Of a DNA stretch of 64,000 nt, positions 49,915 through 58,726 are shown piece after piece (the stretch's first letter is position 1; each line of letters opens with the position of its first letter). Under the pieces are notes generated by a model that saw only the letters and a list, made by a program, of their open reading frames with translations, had not been told where the DNA came from and made no database searches. Source of the stretch: Marisediminicola antarctica (GTDB lineage Bacteria; Actinomycetota; Actinomycetes; Actinomycetales; Microbacteriaceae). Location: NCBI RefSeq assembly GCF_009930795.1, contig NZ_CP017146.1:2852001-2916000 (forward strand), given 5' to 3'. Both the position numbers and the translations under genes were made by a program.

Positions 49915-51707
49915 GAGGTGAGTGCCGCCTTTCGGGGAGAGCGAGCGGTGCGGGGAGATTCTGCGGTGACGCGCCGGGCCTTGCTGTTCTGCCGCTGCCT
50001 GCTCGACTCGCGCATGGCGGCGACGACGAAGCTTCCGAGGATGAAGGTGTTCGTGACGTTCCACGCCATCGCGAGCGTCGGGACTCCGTTTCCGAGATCG
50101 CGCCAGATGGCGACGACGGAGGTGAGCAGCAGGAACACGAAGAACAGAACCTGGGGAATCATGAAGTTGAAGGGAGAGCTGGCCTTCGACTTGTCGCCGG
50201 TGGCACTCCAGCGCTGCTCCTTTCCGACGAGCACGTTCACGAGCGCGGCGACATAGATCGGGAAGGATGCCGCCGCGAGCATCAGCGTCTCCCATCGGAA
50301 CGAACCCATCGTGTAAAACGCCAGCAGAATCTGTACCAAGTAGAAGCCCGCGTAGAACAGCACCCAGGTGAGGACCGTGGTCTGCAGGTCGACCGGACGC
50401 AAGTCAAAGAAGATTTCGAGCGGCGGCACCAGCAACAGGAGCAGCGGGCTGATCCCGGTGAGGTAGAAGGATGCCGTCACGAGGTACTGGAGTCGTTGGT
50501 CGAGGGTCAGTTTGCGTTTCGGGCTCAGCGGGTTGTGCCTGAGCAGGATCTCGAACCCACCGGTCGCCCAACGCAGCTGCTGCTTCGTGTAGGCCTCGAC
50601 GGTGTCGGGGGCAGCACCGATAGCGAGCGTCATAGGGATGAAGATCGTGCGCCAACCGCGCTCGTGCAGCATGAGCGACGTCCAGACGTCCTCGGACTTC
50701 GAGTCGGTGTAGATACCGCCGATATCGTTGATCGCCGTGCGCCGGAAAACCACATTGGTGCCGACGCAGAATGCGGCATTGAAGCGGTTCCGCCCCGGCT
50801 GGATGAACCGGTAGAAGACCGCCTGCATATAGCCGGCGCCGCGCGAGATCACGTTGTGCAGGTTGCCGTAGGTCTGGGGCGTCTGCACGAACGCGACATG
50901 CTCGTCCGAGAAGAACGGAACCGTCTCGACGAGGAACTCCTCGGAGGGCACGAAGTCGGCATCGAAGATTGCGAAGTAGTCGACGCTGCTCAGCGAGAGG
51001 GCGTGGTTGACGTTCCCGGCCTTGGCCCCACCGGAGCTGAGGCGCCGAACGTAGCGGGCTCCGAGTTCACTGGCGAGGTCGCGCACGTCGTCGGAATGGC
51101 CGTCGTCGAGAATCCAGGTGGTGTGTTCGCCGCGAATTCTGAGGGCTGCATCGACGGTGCGCCGGATCACGTCGATGTCTTCGCCGTAGGTCGTGATGAA
51201 GACATCGACGAAGATCGGGCGGCCGTCGAGGTAGAGCCGGTCATTCGGCGAACCGACCGCACCCTCGTCGAACAGCGCGCTCTTGGCCTGGTGGAAACCG
51301 AACTCGCGCGGGTCGTGCGTGCCGGAGAGGATCGTCCACATCGACAGGAGCGCCTGCACGATGAGGATCATCTCAGCAATGATCACCATCGTGTACGGAA
51401 GCCAGTCCCCCCTGCTCTCGGGATTCAGCAGGAAGCTCGCGTAGGCGAGAATCCCGAGAGTCGCGATGAGTACGAGCATCACCAGCGACGGGGACTGGGT
51501 GCGCACACCGACACCGGGGTTTCTCGGAGCTCGCGTAGAGCGCTGAAGGGCGGGCGCCCGGGCGGCCTCGGCCGCGGCCAGCCGCCGTGAGAACGCGGCA
51601 TCCGGGTCGGCCGGCGGGTCGGGGGCCTCCGCAGTGAGCACATCTGTGTCGAAGGGACCCGGCTGGCCGGGGGTGTAGGTGGGCGGGCGAGAGTCCAGGG
51701 TCGTCAT
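49911..51707 (-). CDS. Processive GT2 glycosyltransferase, cellulose/beta-glucan synthase-like
   Basis: A 598-aa membrane glycosyltransferase. Two N-terminal helices (about 75-125) are followed by the cytosolic GT-A domain with DDG (201-203), DAD (249-251), SED (338-340; TED-like) and QQLRW (376-380). Five or so C-terminal helices form the translocation channel. No PilZ domain is seen. Pro/Ala-rich N-terminal 70 residues are disordered. The D,D,D,Q(Q/R)xRW set defines processive beta-synthases of UDP-glucose polymers (cellulose, curdlan, mixed-linkage glucan). The GH81 in the operon favours a product with beta-1,3 bonds. Confidence 0.93.
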   Translation of the reverse strand: MTTLDSRPPTYTPGQPGPFDTDVLTAEAPDPPADPDAAFSRRLAAAEAARAPALQRSTRAPRNPGVGVRTQSPSLVMLVLIATLGILAYASFLLNPESRGDWLPYTMVIIAEMILIVQALLSMWTILSGTHDPREFGFHQAKSALFDEGAVGSPNDRLYLDGRPIFVDVFITTYGEDIDVIRRTVDAALRIRGEHTTWILDDGHSDDVRDLASELGARYVRRLSSGGAKAGNVNHALSLSSVDYFAIFDADFVPSEEFLVETVPFFSDEHVAFVQTPQTYGNLHNVISRGAGYMQAVFYRFIQPGRNRFNAAFCVGTNVVFRRTAINDIGGIYTDSKSEDVWTSLMLHERGWRTIFIPMTLAIGAAPDTVEAYTKQQLRWATGGFEILLRHNPLSPKRKLTLDQRLQYLVTASFYLTGISPLLLLLVPPLEIFFDLRPVDLQTTVLTWVLFYAGFYLVQILLAFYTMGSFRWETLMLAAASFPIYVAALVNVLVGKEQRWSATGDKSKASSPFNFMIPQVLFFVFLLLTSVVAIWRDLGNGVPTLAMAWNVTNTFILGSFVVAAMRESSRQRQNSKARRVTAESPRTARSPRKAALTS

Positions 51708-52108
51708 ATCGTCTCTTTCGGGGTGAAGAGCTGATCATGCAGGGCAATTACCAGCAGCGACGGATCGGACGCGCGGGCGCCAATGTGCGACGCGACAGCC
51801 GACGGCAGGAGGGTAAGCCAGTTCGTCGGCGGTCAGGTCGCAGCGACGTCGCTGGCATCCACATGCCACGCAGTCGTCGGGAAAACGACCGGTGACGACG
51901 GTGAGAAGTGGTTTTTCGGCCGACTAGGGAAGCAGAAGACCGGCTACTCACAGCCGCGGATATTTTTTTACGATACGTCACAGTCGTCGAGATCGGAAGG
52001 GGCCCGGTGTCGATTCGGTGAACTCTTCCCAACGGATGCACGTAACCTCGAGGGGGGTGACGGTTCGTTCGATTCGGAGCGCGCCGCCGATCAGACAAGG
52101 AACCACGC
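51708..52108. other. Divergent intergenic region between GT2 operon and marP
   Basis: Four hundred bases without a credible gene. It must hold the promoters of the minus-strand glucan operon and the plus-strand marP. An AT-rich patch at about 51957-51975 (GATATTTTTTTACGATACG) is the best promoter-like spot. No palindrome comparable to the catabolic-island operators is visible. Confidence 0.5.
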
Positions 52109-53290
52109 ATGCCGGTACCGGCCCTTCTCGACGTGCTGCTTGTGCTGTTGCTGCTCGTCTTCCTCGTCTACGGCTACCGCTCCGGCCTCGTTCGCAGTCT
52201 CAGCGGAATCGTTGGCATGGTCGCCGGGGGAATCGCCGCGTTCTTCGTCGTGCCGCTCCTCGGTGCGTGGGTGCCGTCACCGGAATGGCGCACGCCGGCC
52301 ACCCTCGCTGCCGCAATCGTCCTCGTCCTCGCCGGGCTGTCACTCGGCGCATCCGTCGGGTACGCCCTGCGCCGTCAAGTGGATCGCATCAAGCTGCGGG
52401 TAGTGGATCGCGCCCTCGGGGCCGCGCTCACGACGGTCGCCGCTGCGCTCATCGCCTCGATGCTCGCCTTCACCATCGGCGCCCTCGGCGTGCCGATGCT
52501 GACAACGGCGATCGCCTCGTCAACGGTCATCCGCACCATCGACGCGTTGACTCCGACCCAGGTGCGGGGGTTCCTCGCCGAGGTGCGATCCATCGCGGTC
52601 GACGAGGGCATCCCGAGCATTGTCGAGGCGTTCCAGGGACCGACCCCCGAGATACCGAATGTCACGACCGACAGCCCCGAGCTTACGGAGGCAGCTCGCT
52701 CCGTTGTGCGGATCACCGGCAATGCCTACTCGTGCGGCCAGAACCAGTCCGGCAGCGGTTTCGTCGTCGCTCCGGGACGGGTCGTGACCAACGCGCACGT
52801 CGTCGCCGGGGTCACCGTACCCGTCGTCGAGGCGCCGGGCCTCGGCGCCCTGCCCGGACGCGTGGTCTACTTCGACCCCATCGACGACCTCGCCGTCATC
52901 GCGGTCGATGCTCTCACAGCCGCCCCGCTCGAGCGAGGCCCCAACCTGGGCGTGGGCACAGCCGCGGTCTCGAGCGGTCATCCGTTCGGCGGGCCGTTCG
53001 ACTCGGACGCTGCCGAGGTGATCTCGGTCGGGCCCCTGAACGTCGCCGACATCTACGGGAACAACCCGACGTCGCGGCAGGTCTACACACTCGCCTCCGA
53101 CGTGCAGGTGGGCGAATCGGGCGGCCCGCTCCTGAGCGAATCGGGTGTTCTTGCTGGCGTAATCTTCGCCAAGTCGGCCACAACCGACAAAGTCGGCTAC
53201 GCGCTGGCCATGGACGAGGTCGAGCCGGTCGCCGTGCTCGCCCCGTCACTCGAGAGCGCGGTTTCGTCCGGGGCCTGCACAACGTCGTAG
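52109..53290 (+). CDS. marP: MarP-like membrane serine protease (CvpA + trypsin-like)
   Basis: A 393-aa protein with an N-terminal CvpA-type domain of four membrane helices (about 5-140), then an extracytoplasmic chymotrypsin-like protease. The catalytic triad is H230 (VTNAHVVAG), the Asp pair at D259/D260 (DPIDDLAVI) and S337 (GESGGPLL). Two Cys (near 209 and C387 region) could form the activity-linked disulfide known in mycobacterial MarP. The family supports acid and oxidative stress survival. Single gene with AAGGA upstream. Confidence 0.92.
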   Translation: MPVPALLDVLLVLLLLVFLVYGYRSGLVRSLSGIVGMVAGGIAAFFVVPLLGAWVPSPEWRTPATLAAAIVLVLAGLSLGASVGYALRRQVDRIKLRVVDRALGAALTTVAAALIASMLAFTIGALGVPMLTTAIASSTVIRTIDALTPTQVRGFLAEVRSIAVDEGIPSIVEAFQGPTPEIPNVTTDSPELTEAARSVVRITGNAYSCGQNQSGSGFVVAPGRVVTNAHVVAGVTVPVVEAPGLGALPGRVVYFDPIDDLAVIAVDALTAAPLERGPNLGVGTAAVSSGHPFGGPFDSDAAEVISVGPLNVADIYGNNPTSRQVYTLASDVQVGESGGPLLSESGVLAGVIFAKSATTDKVGYALAMDEVEPVAVLAPSLESAVSSGACTTS

Positions 53291-53326
53291 CCGGGGGCTG
53301 GACAGCGACCTGAACAAGCGTTTAGC

Positions 53327-54034
53327 ATGCTGAACATGCGGTCAACCCGGGATCGACCGATCCACCCCGACGACTCCACGACCCGCGCCCGGATCCGCGA
53401 TGCCGCTGTTCTCCTGTTCGGCCGCAGCGGCTACGACGCGACAAGCCTGCGCGCGATCGCGCAGGCGGCAGGAGTGAGCGCGGGCCTCGTCATCCACCAC
53501 TTCGGCTCGAAGGAGCAGCTACGCGCCGCGTGCGACGAGCACATCGTCGAGGCGGTGCTCGGCCGAAAAGAGAGCCTGGCCGGCTCGGACCTGGCGGCCA
53601 CGATGCAGCGCTGGCTCGCCGACGTCGACAGCTATCGGCCAGACCTCGACTACCTCTCCCGCATGATCACAGACGGCTCTGCCGCCGGCGACCGGCTGTT
53701 CGACAGCCTCGTCGAACGCACCGAGAAGATGCTCGACGACGGCGAATCGGCTGGGATCATGACCGAATCGAGCGACCAGCGGATGAGGGCGGTTCTCGTC
53801 GCCACCTACGGGCTCGTCCCCCTCGTCTTCGAGCGCCACATCGGGCGGGCGCTCGGGGAACCGGGGCTGAGCGAGGGCGCAATCCGCCGCATGACGATCC
53901 CCACCCTCGAGCTGTACACCCACGGCCTCTACGCCAGCGAGGCGACACTCGAGGCGGCCAGGCAGGCGCTGGGCAGGTCAGCGCCATCACGCACGAACAA
54001 CGCACAGGAGGGCGCCGATGGACCACGCGATTGA
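53327..54034 (+). CDS. TetR-family regulator
   Basis: A 235-aa TetR protein. The N-terminal HTH is RIRDAAVLLFGRSGYDATSL followed by RAIAQAAGVSAGLVIHHFGSK, with the typical Y/H-H-F-G-S-K end. The ligand domain is divergent. It overlaps the ABC ATPase gene by 17 bp, so it is co-translated with and probably represses the exporter. The first ATG at 53327 lies within TGAACA-containing repeats that could be an autoregulatory operator. Confidence 0.92.
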   Translation: MLNMRSTRDRPIHPDDSTTRARIRDAAVLLFGRSGYDATSLRAIAQAAGVSAGLVIHHFGSKEQLRAACDEHIVEAVLGRKESLAGSDLAATMQRWLADVDSYRPDLDYLSRMITDGSAAGDRLFDSLVERTEKMLDDGESAGIMTESSDQRMRAVLVATYGLVPLVFERHIGRALGEPGLSEGAIRRMTIPTLELYTHGLYASEATLEAARQALGRSAPSRTNNAQEGADGPRD

Positions 54035-54965
54035 GACCTCCGGTCTCACCAAGCACTACGGGAGGGTGACCGCCCTGGCTGATGTGTCCCTGCACGTCGA
54101 CACCGGCTCGGTCTTCGGCGTGATCGGACCGAACGGGGCCGGCAAGACGACCATGATGAGACTGCTCCTCGACATCATCCGACCCAGCGCCGGCAGTGCC
54201 CGAGTGCTCGGCCGCTCGCCACGCGAGGGCGCCCAGCGCCTACGCCGCAACATCGGCTTCGTCCCGGGCGATCTGCGACTCGAGGGCCGCGTGACCGGCC
54301 GCCAGCTGCTGCGGCACTACGCGCGCATCAGCGGCCCGGTTGCTCCGCGCGCGATCGACACACTCGCCGAACGGCTCGGGCTCGACCTCGGCAAGCAGGT
54401 GCGCACCCTCTCGAAGGGCAACAAGCAGAAGCTCGGACTCGTGCAGGCGTTCATGCACGAGCCGGCCCTGCTCGTGCTCGACGAGCCGACGAGCGGGCTC
54501 GACCCGCTCGTGCAGCAGGAGTTCCTCGCGATGGTGCGCGAGGCGAAGCAGACCGGGCAGACGGTCTTCCTCAGCTCGCACGTGCTGAGCGAGATCCAGC
54601 AGGCCGCCGACTCGGTCGCGATCCTGCGCGAGGGGCGCATCGTCACGATCAGCGATGTCGACTCTCTTCGCCTGACCGCCGTGCGGCGGGTCAGAGTCGG
54701 GATCACCGGGTCGACCCCGGATGCCGTGCGCCGGGTGCTCGAGGAGGTGCCGCACCTCAGCGAGCTGACGGTCGGTGACGGCGACGGAGTTCGAGTCACC
54801 GCGCGGGTCGAGGGAGAAATCGACCCGTTCGTCAAGGCGATCGGCGTGTTCAGGGTGAGCGATCTCGCGGTCGAGGAGCCCGATCTCGAGGAGTCGGTGC
54901 TGCGGCTGTACAGCTCACCCGAGACTCGTCACTCCGGCGGAACAGAGCCGAACGATGTCCGGTGA
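54018..54965 (+). CDS. ABC exporter ATP-binding protein
   Basis: A 315-aa ATPase of the CcmA/DrrA-like class. Walker A is GPNGAGKTT (37-45), the signature is LSKGNKQKLGL, Walker B is LLVLDEPTSGLD, and the switch His is in LSSHVLSE. The C-terminal 90 residues form the DrrA-type regulatory domain. Pairs with the ABC-2 permease that starts 11 bp before its stop. Confidence 0.95.
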   Translation: MDHAIETSGLTKHYGRVTALADVSLHVDTGSVFGVIGPNGAGKTTMMRLLLDIIRPSAGSARVLGRSPREGAQRLRRNIGFVPGDLRLEGRVTGRQLLRHYARISGPVAPRAIDTLAERLGLDLGKQVRTLSKGNKQKLGLVQAFMHEPALLVLDEPTSGLDPLVQQEFLAMVREAKQTGQTVFLSSHVLSEIQQAADSVAILREGRIVTISDVDSLRLTAVRRVRVGITGSTPDAVRRVLEEVPHLSELTVGDGDGVRVTARVEGEIDPFVKAIGVFRVSDLAVEEPDLEESVLRLYSSPETRHSGGTEPNDVR

Positions 54966-55758
54966 AGCACTGCCTCTTTTCCGACGCGCGCTCGGCGATT
55001 CCTGGCGCTCGCTCGTCGGCTGGAGCCTCGGAGTCACCGCTGCCATCGCACTGTACGTGCCGCTGTTCCCCTCACTCGGCGGCAACCCCGACGTTCAGGA
55101 ATTGCTCGACAGCCTCCCGCCGGAACTCGTCAACGCGATCGGCTACGACCAGATCACCACTGGGGCCGGCTACACCCAGTCGACCTTCTACGGCCTCATC
55201 GGGCTCATGCTGCTGACTATCGCGGCGACCGCGTGGGGCACGGCCGCGATCGCGGGCGACGAGGAGACCGGCTCGCTCGAACTCACTCTCGCCCACGGCG
55301 TCAGCCGCACCCAGGTTGTGCTCGAGCGCACCGCGGCGCTCGCGGTCCGGCTCGGCTGGCTGGCACTGCTGAGCGCCCTGATCGTGATCGCCCTCACCGA
55401 CGGCGCAGGGCTCGGGATCGAGCCGCAGAATGCTCTCGCCGCCGCCGCCGCGATCTTCGCGCTCACGTTCCTGTCCGGATCCCTCGCGATCGCCGTCGGC
55501 TGTGTGGCCGGCCGCCGGGTATATGCGACGGCAGCGGGAGCCGGAATCGCGGTTGTCGCGTACGCCCTCAACGCGGTCGCCAATCAGGGCGGGGCGGTCG
55601 ATTGGCTCCACGCCTGGTCGCCCTATCACTGGGCCTACGCCAACTCCCCGCTCTCGGAGGGCGCCGACTGGGGCGGGCTCGGCTTGCTCCTGGGCCTGTC
55701 CGCCGTGTTCCTCGCCATCGGCCTCGCCGCGTTCAGCCGCCGCGACCTCGTCACCTAG
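54955..55758 (+). CDS. ABC-2 type membrane permease
   Basis: A 267-aa permease with six predicted helices. DDEETGSLELTLAHGVSRTQVVLER (written over its central cytoplasmic loop) is the conserved ABC-2 coupling segment; WSPYHWAYANSPL precedes the last helix. Resembles half of actinobacterial polyketide-antibiotic exporters, so a drug or lipid export role is plausible. Controlled with the upstream TetR. Confidence 0.9.
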   Translation: MSGEALPLFRRALGDSWRSLVGWSLGVTAAIALYVPLFPSLGGNPDVQELLDSLPPELVNAIGYDQITTGAGYTQSTFYGLIGLMLLTIAATAWGTAAIAGDEETGSLELTLAHGVSRTQVVLERTAALAVRLGWLALLSALIVIALTDGAGLGIEPQNALAAAAAIFALTFLSGSLAIAVGCVAGRRVYATAAGAGIAVVAYALNAVANQGGAVDWLHAWSPYHWAYANSPLSEGADWGGLGLLLGLSAVFLAIGLAAFSRRDLVT

Positions 55759-55917
55759 CGCCGCGCCGTCTCACCCGACGACCCGACGGGTACGACGACG
55801 AGCGGAGGCAGGTTCGACAATTCTCGATCGGGAGGTGTTAACTGGCGACAACGGCAGTCCGTCGTGACCGGCGGCCATCGCGCCTCCGCCCAGCACCGCT
55901 TCTCAGGAGTGACCGAC

Positions 55918-56490
55918 GTGAACCACAGCGACAATGCCCCGGCCTCAGGCACCTTCTCCGCCCCAGTGCGTGACCTTGGGATCAGCTCAGAGCCGTTCGA
56001 GATCACGGCGGAACTGGTCGCCGCGAACCTCAGCTTCGGCGGAGGCCAACTTCCCGACGAGATGATGAGCGCAGTTGAGAGGATCTGGCTCGACAAGGAC
56101 TTCACCTGGCCGACGACCCTCGCCGTCACGCGCATCATGCTGTCGGTCGAGCCCTCGCCCGATACCGAGCCGCCGCAAGAGGTCTCGTCGCGCGTCTCCA
56201 TTCTCGGAACCGGGTGGGTGACCGATCGCCCGGTCTCGCTCACGTGGAACAATGCCTTCGGCTTCCCCAGCGCATCGATCGCGCTTCCGGATGCTCATCC
56301 GGACGAGAACGGGTTCTTCGGCATCGAGGTCGTCATGAAAACGACGCCGCGGCGGCACTCCGACTTCGTCTGGGAGCACAACAACCAGCTGGCGCTCGTG
56401 GGCCAGCAGATGGACGAGGACGGCCAGCTCGAGCACAGTGCGGTGCAGCGCGCGATTCCGCCGCACGCGATCTGGCAGTGGGCCCGCTAG
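55918..56490 (+). CDS. Hypothetical protein
   Basis: A 190-aa protein from a GTG with AGGAG upstream; the frame is open 18 codons earlier. It is soluble and beta-rich, with WNNAFGFPSASIALPDAH, FFGIEVVMKTTPRRHSDFV and a C-terminal Trp-rich end HAIWQWAR. No family recognised. The next gene begins inside its last codons (13-bp overlap), suggesting co-translation with a short-chain dehydrogenase. Confidence 0.7.
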   Translation: MNHSDNAPASGTFSAPVRDLGISSEPFEITAELVAANLSFGGGQLPDEMMSAVERIWLDKDFTWPTTLAVTRIMLSVEPSPDTEPPQEVSSRVSILGTGWVTDRPVSLTWNNAFGFPSASIALPDAHPDENGFFGIEVVMKTTPRRHSDFVWEHNNQLALVGQQMDEDGQLEHSAVQRAIPPHAIWQWAR

Positions 56491-57281
56491 CCGAGCCGGC
56501 GGGCGCATCCGGGCCCATCGCGCTCGTCACCGGGGCGACCGCGGGAATCGGGGCGGAGTTCGCCCGGCAGCTTGCCGCCAGCGGGCACGACCTGGTTCTC
56601 GTCGCACGAACCACGCAGCGTCTCGTGCAGGTGGCGGGGACTCTCGCGGCCGATCACGGCGTGCGGGTCGACGTGCTCCCCGCCGACCTGATGACCGCCG
56701 ACGGCCTCGCCGCGGTCGAGGCCCGCGTGGGCGCATCCGACTCCCCTATCGACGTGCTCGTCAACAACGCCGGATTCGGGCTGCTGCTCCCGTTCGACGA
56801 GAACACGGCCCAGGCCGAGACGGGGCACCTCGATCTGCTCGTCGCGGTGCCGATGCGGCTCATGCACGCGGCACTCCAGCAGATGCTGCCGCGCTCCTCC
56901 GGCGCGATCATCAATATCGCGAGCGTCGCCGGCTTCACCCCGCGCGGGAGCTACGGGGCCGCGAAGGCCTGGCTGATCAGCTTCAGCCGCTGGGCGAACA
57001 TTCACTACCGCGCACGCGGCATCACCGTGACCGCGGTGGCTCCCGGATTCGTGCGCACCGAGTTCCACGAGCGGATGGATGTGCGAACGGACACGATTCC
57101 GGCGGTGCTCTGGCTCTCACCCGAGCGGGTGGTGAGGATCGCCCTGCGGGACGTGGCGAGGGGCAAGGCGGTAACAGTGCCGACTATCCGGTACAAGCTG
57201 ATCGTTGCCTTCTCGCGGGTACTGCCCGCGCGGCTCGTCGCCGCGGGGACGCTGCGCCGCCGGCCCTCCGCTGACGCGTAG
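56478..57281 (+). CDS. Short-chain dehydrogenase/reductase
   Basis: A 267-aa SDR starting at a GTG within the preceding gene. The cofactor motif is TGATAGIG, the structural NNAGFG motif is present, and the catalytic residues are S (NIASVAGF) with Y and K in GSYGAAKAW. The PGFVRTEFHERM segment and hydrophobic C terminus place it in the cP1/DltE-like group that often reduces ketoacyl or sugar-like substrates. NADP preference is suggested by the Arg after the second strand (VARTTQRL). Confidence 0.92.
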   Translation: MGPLAEPAGASGPIALVTGATAGIGAEFARQLAASGHDLVLVARTTQRLVQVAGTLAADHGVRVDVLPADLMTADGLAAVEARVGASDSPIDVLVNNAGFGLLLPFDENTAQAETGHLDLLVAVPMRLMHAALQQMLPRSSGAIINIASVAGFTPRGSYGAAKAWLISFSRWANIHYRARGITVTAVAPGFVRTEFHERMDVRTDTIPAVLWLSPERVVRIALRDVARGKAVTVPTIRYKLIVAFSRVLPARLVAAGTLRRRPSADA

Positions 57282-57331
57282 AGGCGCCCACCCCGCGCAG
57301 CCCACACCTCGCCCGGCCCGGCGGGAGCCGA

Positions 57332-58426
57332 CTAAGTTCTGAGGCTCTCGCGCAGCTCGCGAGCGGCGAGCATCGAGGCGTGGGTTGGCGCATCCGGAAC
57401 GTCGGCCGGCCGGTTCTTCGAAAGTTCCGCCCGCAGCACCGGTACAACCTCGGAGCCGAGAATCTCGAGCTGGTCGAGCACGGTGCCGAGCGGAAGCCCG
57501 GCGTGGTCGACGAGGAACAGCTGCCTTTGGTAATCGCCGAAATGCTCGCGCATGCCCGCGTACCTGTCGATGACCTGCTGCGGGCTGCCCACCGTGAGTG
57601 GGGTCGACGCGGTGAACTCCTCGAGCGTCGGCCCATGCCCGTAGACGGGGGCGTTGTCGAAGTACGGCCGAAACTGCGTCACGGCATCCTGCGAGACCGC
57701 GTTCATGAACACTTGCCCGCCGAGGCCGACGATTGCCTGCTCTGCCCGGCCGTGGCCGTAGTGCTCGTAGCGCTCCCGGTACAGGCCGATGAGCTTCATG
57801 TAGTGCTCTTTGGGCCAGAAGATGTTGTTCGCGAAGAAGCCATCGCCGTAATACGCGGCCTGCTCAGCGATCTCGGGGCTGCGGATCGACCCGTGCCAGA
57901 CGAACGGGGGAACGCCGTCGAGCGGCCGTGGCGTGGACTGGAAGCCCTTCAGCGGAGTACGGAACCGACCCTCCCAGTCGACGACGTCCTCGCGCCACAG
58001 CCGGTGCAGCAGGGCGTAGTTCTCGACCGCGAGCGCGATTCCCTCGCGCATGTCCTTGCCGAACCAGGGGTAGACCGGTGCCGTGTTGCCCCGCCCCATC
58101 ATCAGGTCGACCCGACCGTCGGAGATGTGCTGCAGCATCGCATAGTCCTCCGCGAGCTTCACCGGGTCGTTCGTCGTGATGAGGGTCGTCGCCGTCGACA
58201 GGATGATCGACTCCGTCTTCGCAGCGATGTAGCCGAGAATCGTCGTCGGTGACGAGGGGATGAACGGCGGATTGTGGTGCTCGCCGAGGGCGAAGACATC
58301 GAGGCCGACCTCTTCGGCCTTCCGCGCGATCGCGAGGATCGCCCTGATGCGCTCGTTCTCGCTCGGGGCCAGGCCGGTCGTGGGGTCGGGCGTGACGTCT
58401 CCGACAGTGAAGATCCCGAACTGCAT
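57332..58426 (-). CDS. LLM-class flavin-dependent oxidoreductase
   Basis: A 364-aa luciferase-like monooxygenase of the CE1758/F420- or FMN-type. MQFGIFTVGDVTPDP at the start, VFALGEHHNPPFIPSSP, the GRVDLMMGRGNTAPVYPWFG segment, and WHGSIRSPEIAEQAA are family-typical. A GTG lies one codon before the chosen ATG. Cofactor (FMN or F420) and substrate cannot be told. A small membrane protein is encoded 50 bp upstream on the same strand. Confidence 0.92.
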   Translation of the reverse strand: MQFGIFTVGDVTPDPTTGLAPSENERIRAILAIARKAEEVGLDVFALGEHHNPPFIPSSPTTILGYIAAKTESIILSTATTLITTNDPVKLAEDYAMLQHISDGRVDLMMGRGNTAPVYPWFGKDMREGIALAVENYALLHRLWREDVVDWEGRFRTPLKGFQSTPRPLDGVPPFVWHGSIRSPEIAEQAAYYGDGFFANNIFWPKEHYMKLIGLYRERYEHYGHGRAEQAIVGLGGQVFMNAVSQDAVTQFRPYFDNAPVYGHGPTLEEFTASTPLTVGSPQQVIDRYAGMREHFGDYQRQLFLVDHAGLPLGTVLDQLEILGSEVVPVLRAELSKNRPADVPDAPTHASMLAARELRESLRT

Positions 58427-58476
58427 CACGGTCTGCTCCCTGCGAGCGAGTTACCCATGCTAGGCACGCCTGTCCC

Positions 58477-58662
58477 TCATCCGCGCGGGCTGGACCGGGT
58501 GAGCAGCGAGCGGAGGCCGACGAAGACCAGCCCAGCAACGACCAGGACCACGATGACCTTGATCAGGAAGGCGAGCGCGCTGAAGACGAACCCCACGACC
58601 CACCACGCGATGACGATCGAGACAATGACTCCGATGACCGTGATGATGGTGGTTTTATTCAT
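58477..58662 (-). CDS. Small two-helix membrane protein
   Basis: A 61-aa protein: MNKTT followed by two hydrophobic helices (IITVIGVIVSIVIAWWVVGF and LIKVIVVLVVAGLVFVGLRS) and a basic tail. Such short proteins are common in actinobacteria and may be missed in annotation. GC3 bias and a good ATG support it. No function known. Confidence 0.75.
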   Translation of the reverse strand: MNKTTIITVIGVIVSIVIAWWVVGFVFSALAFLIKVIVVLVVAGLVFVGLRSLLTRSSPRG

Positions 58663-58726
58663 CCGTCGAGCTTATCCCCGCCCTAGTGGGAGACTTGGTG
58701 CGTCCCGTCTTCGAGAGGCCCTATTC

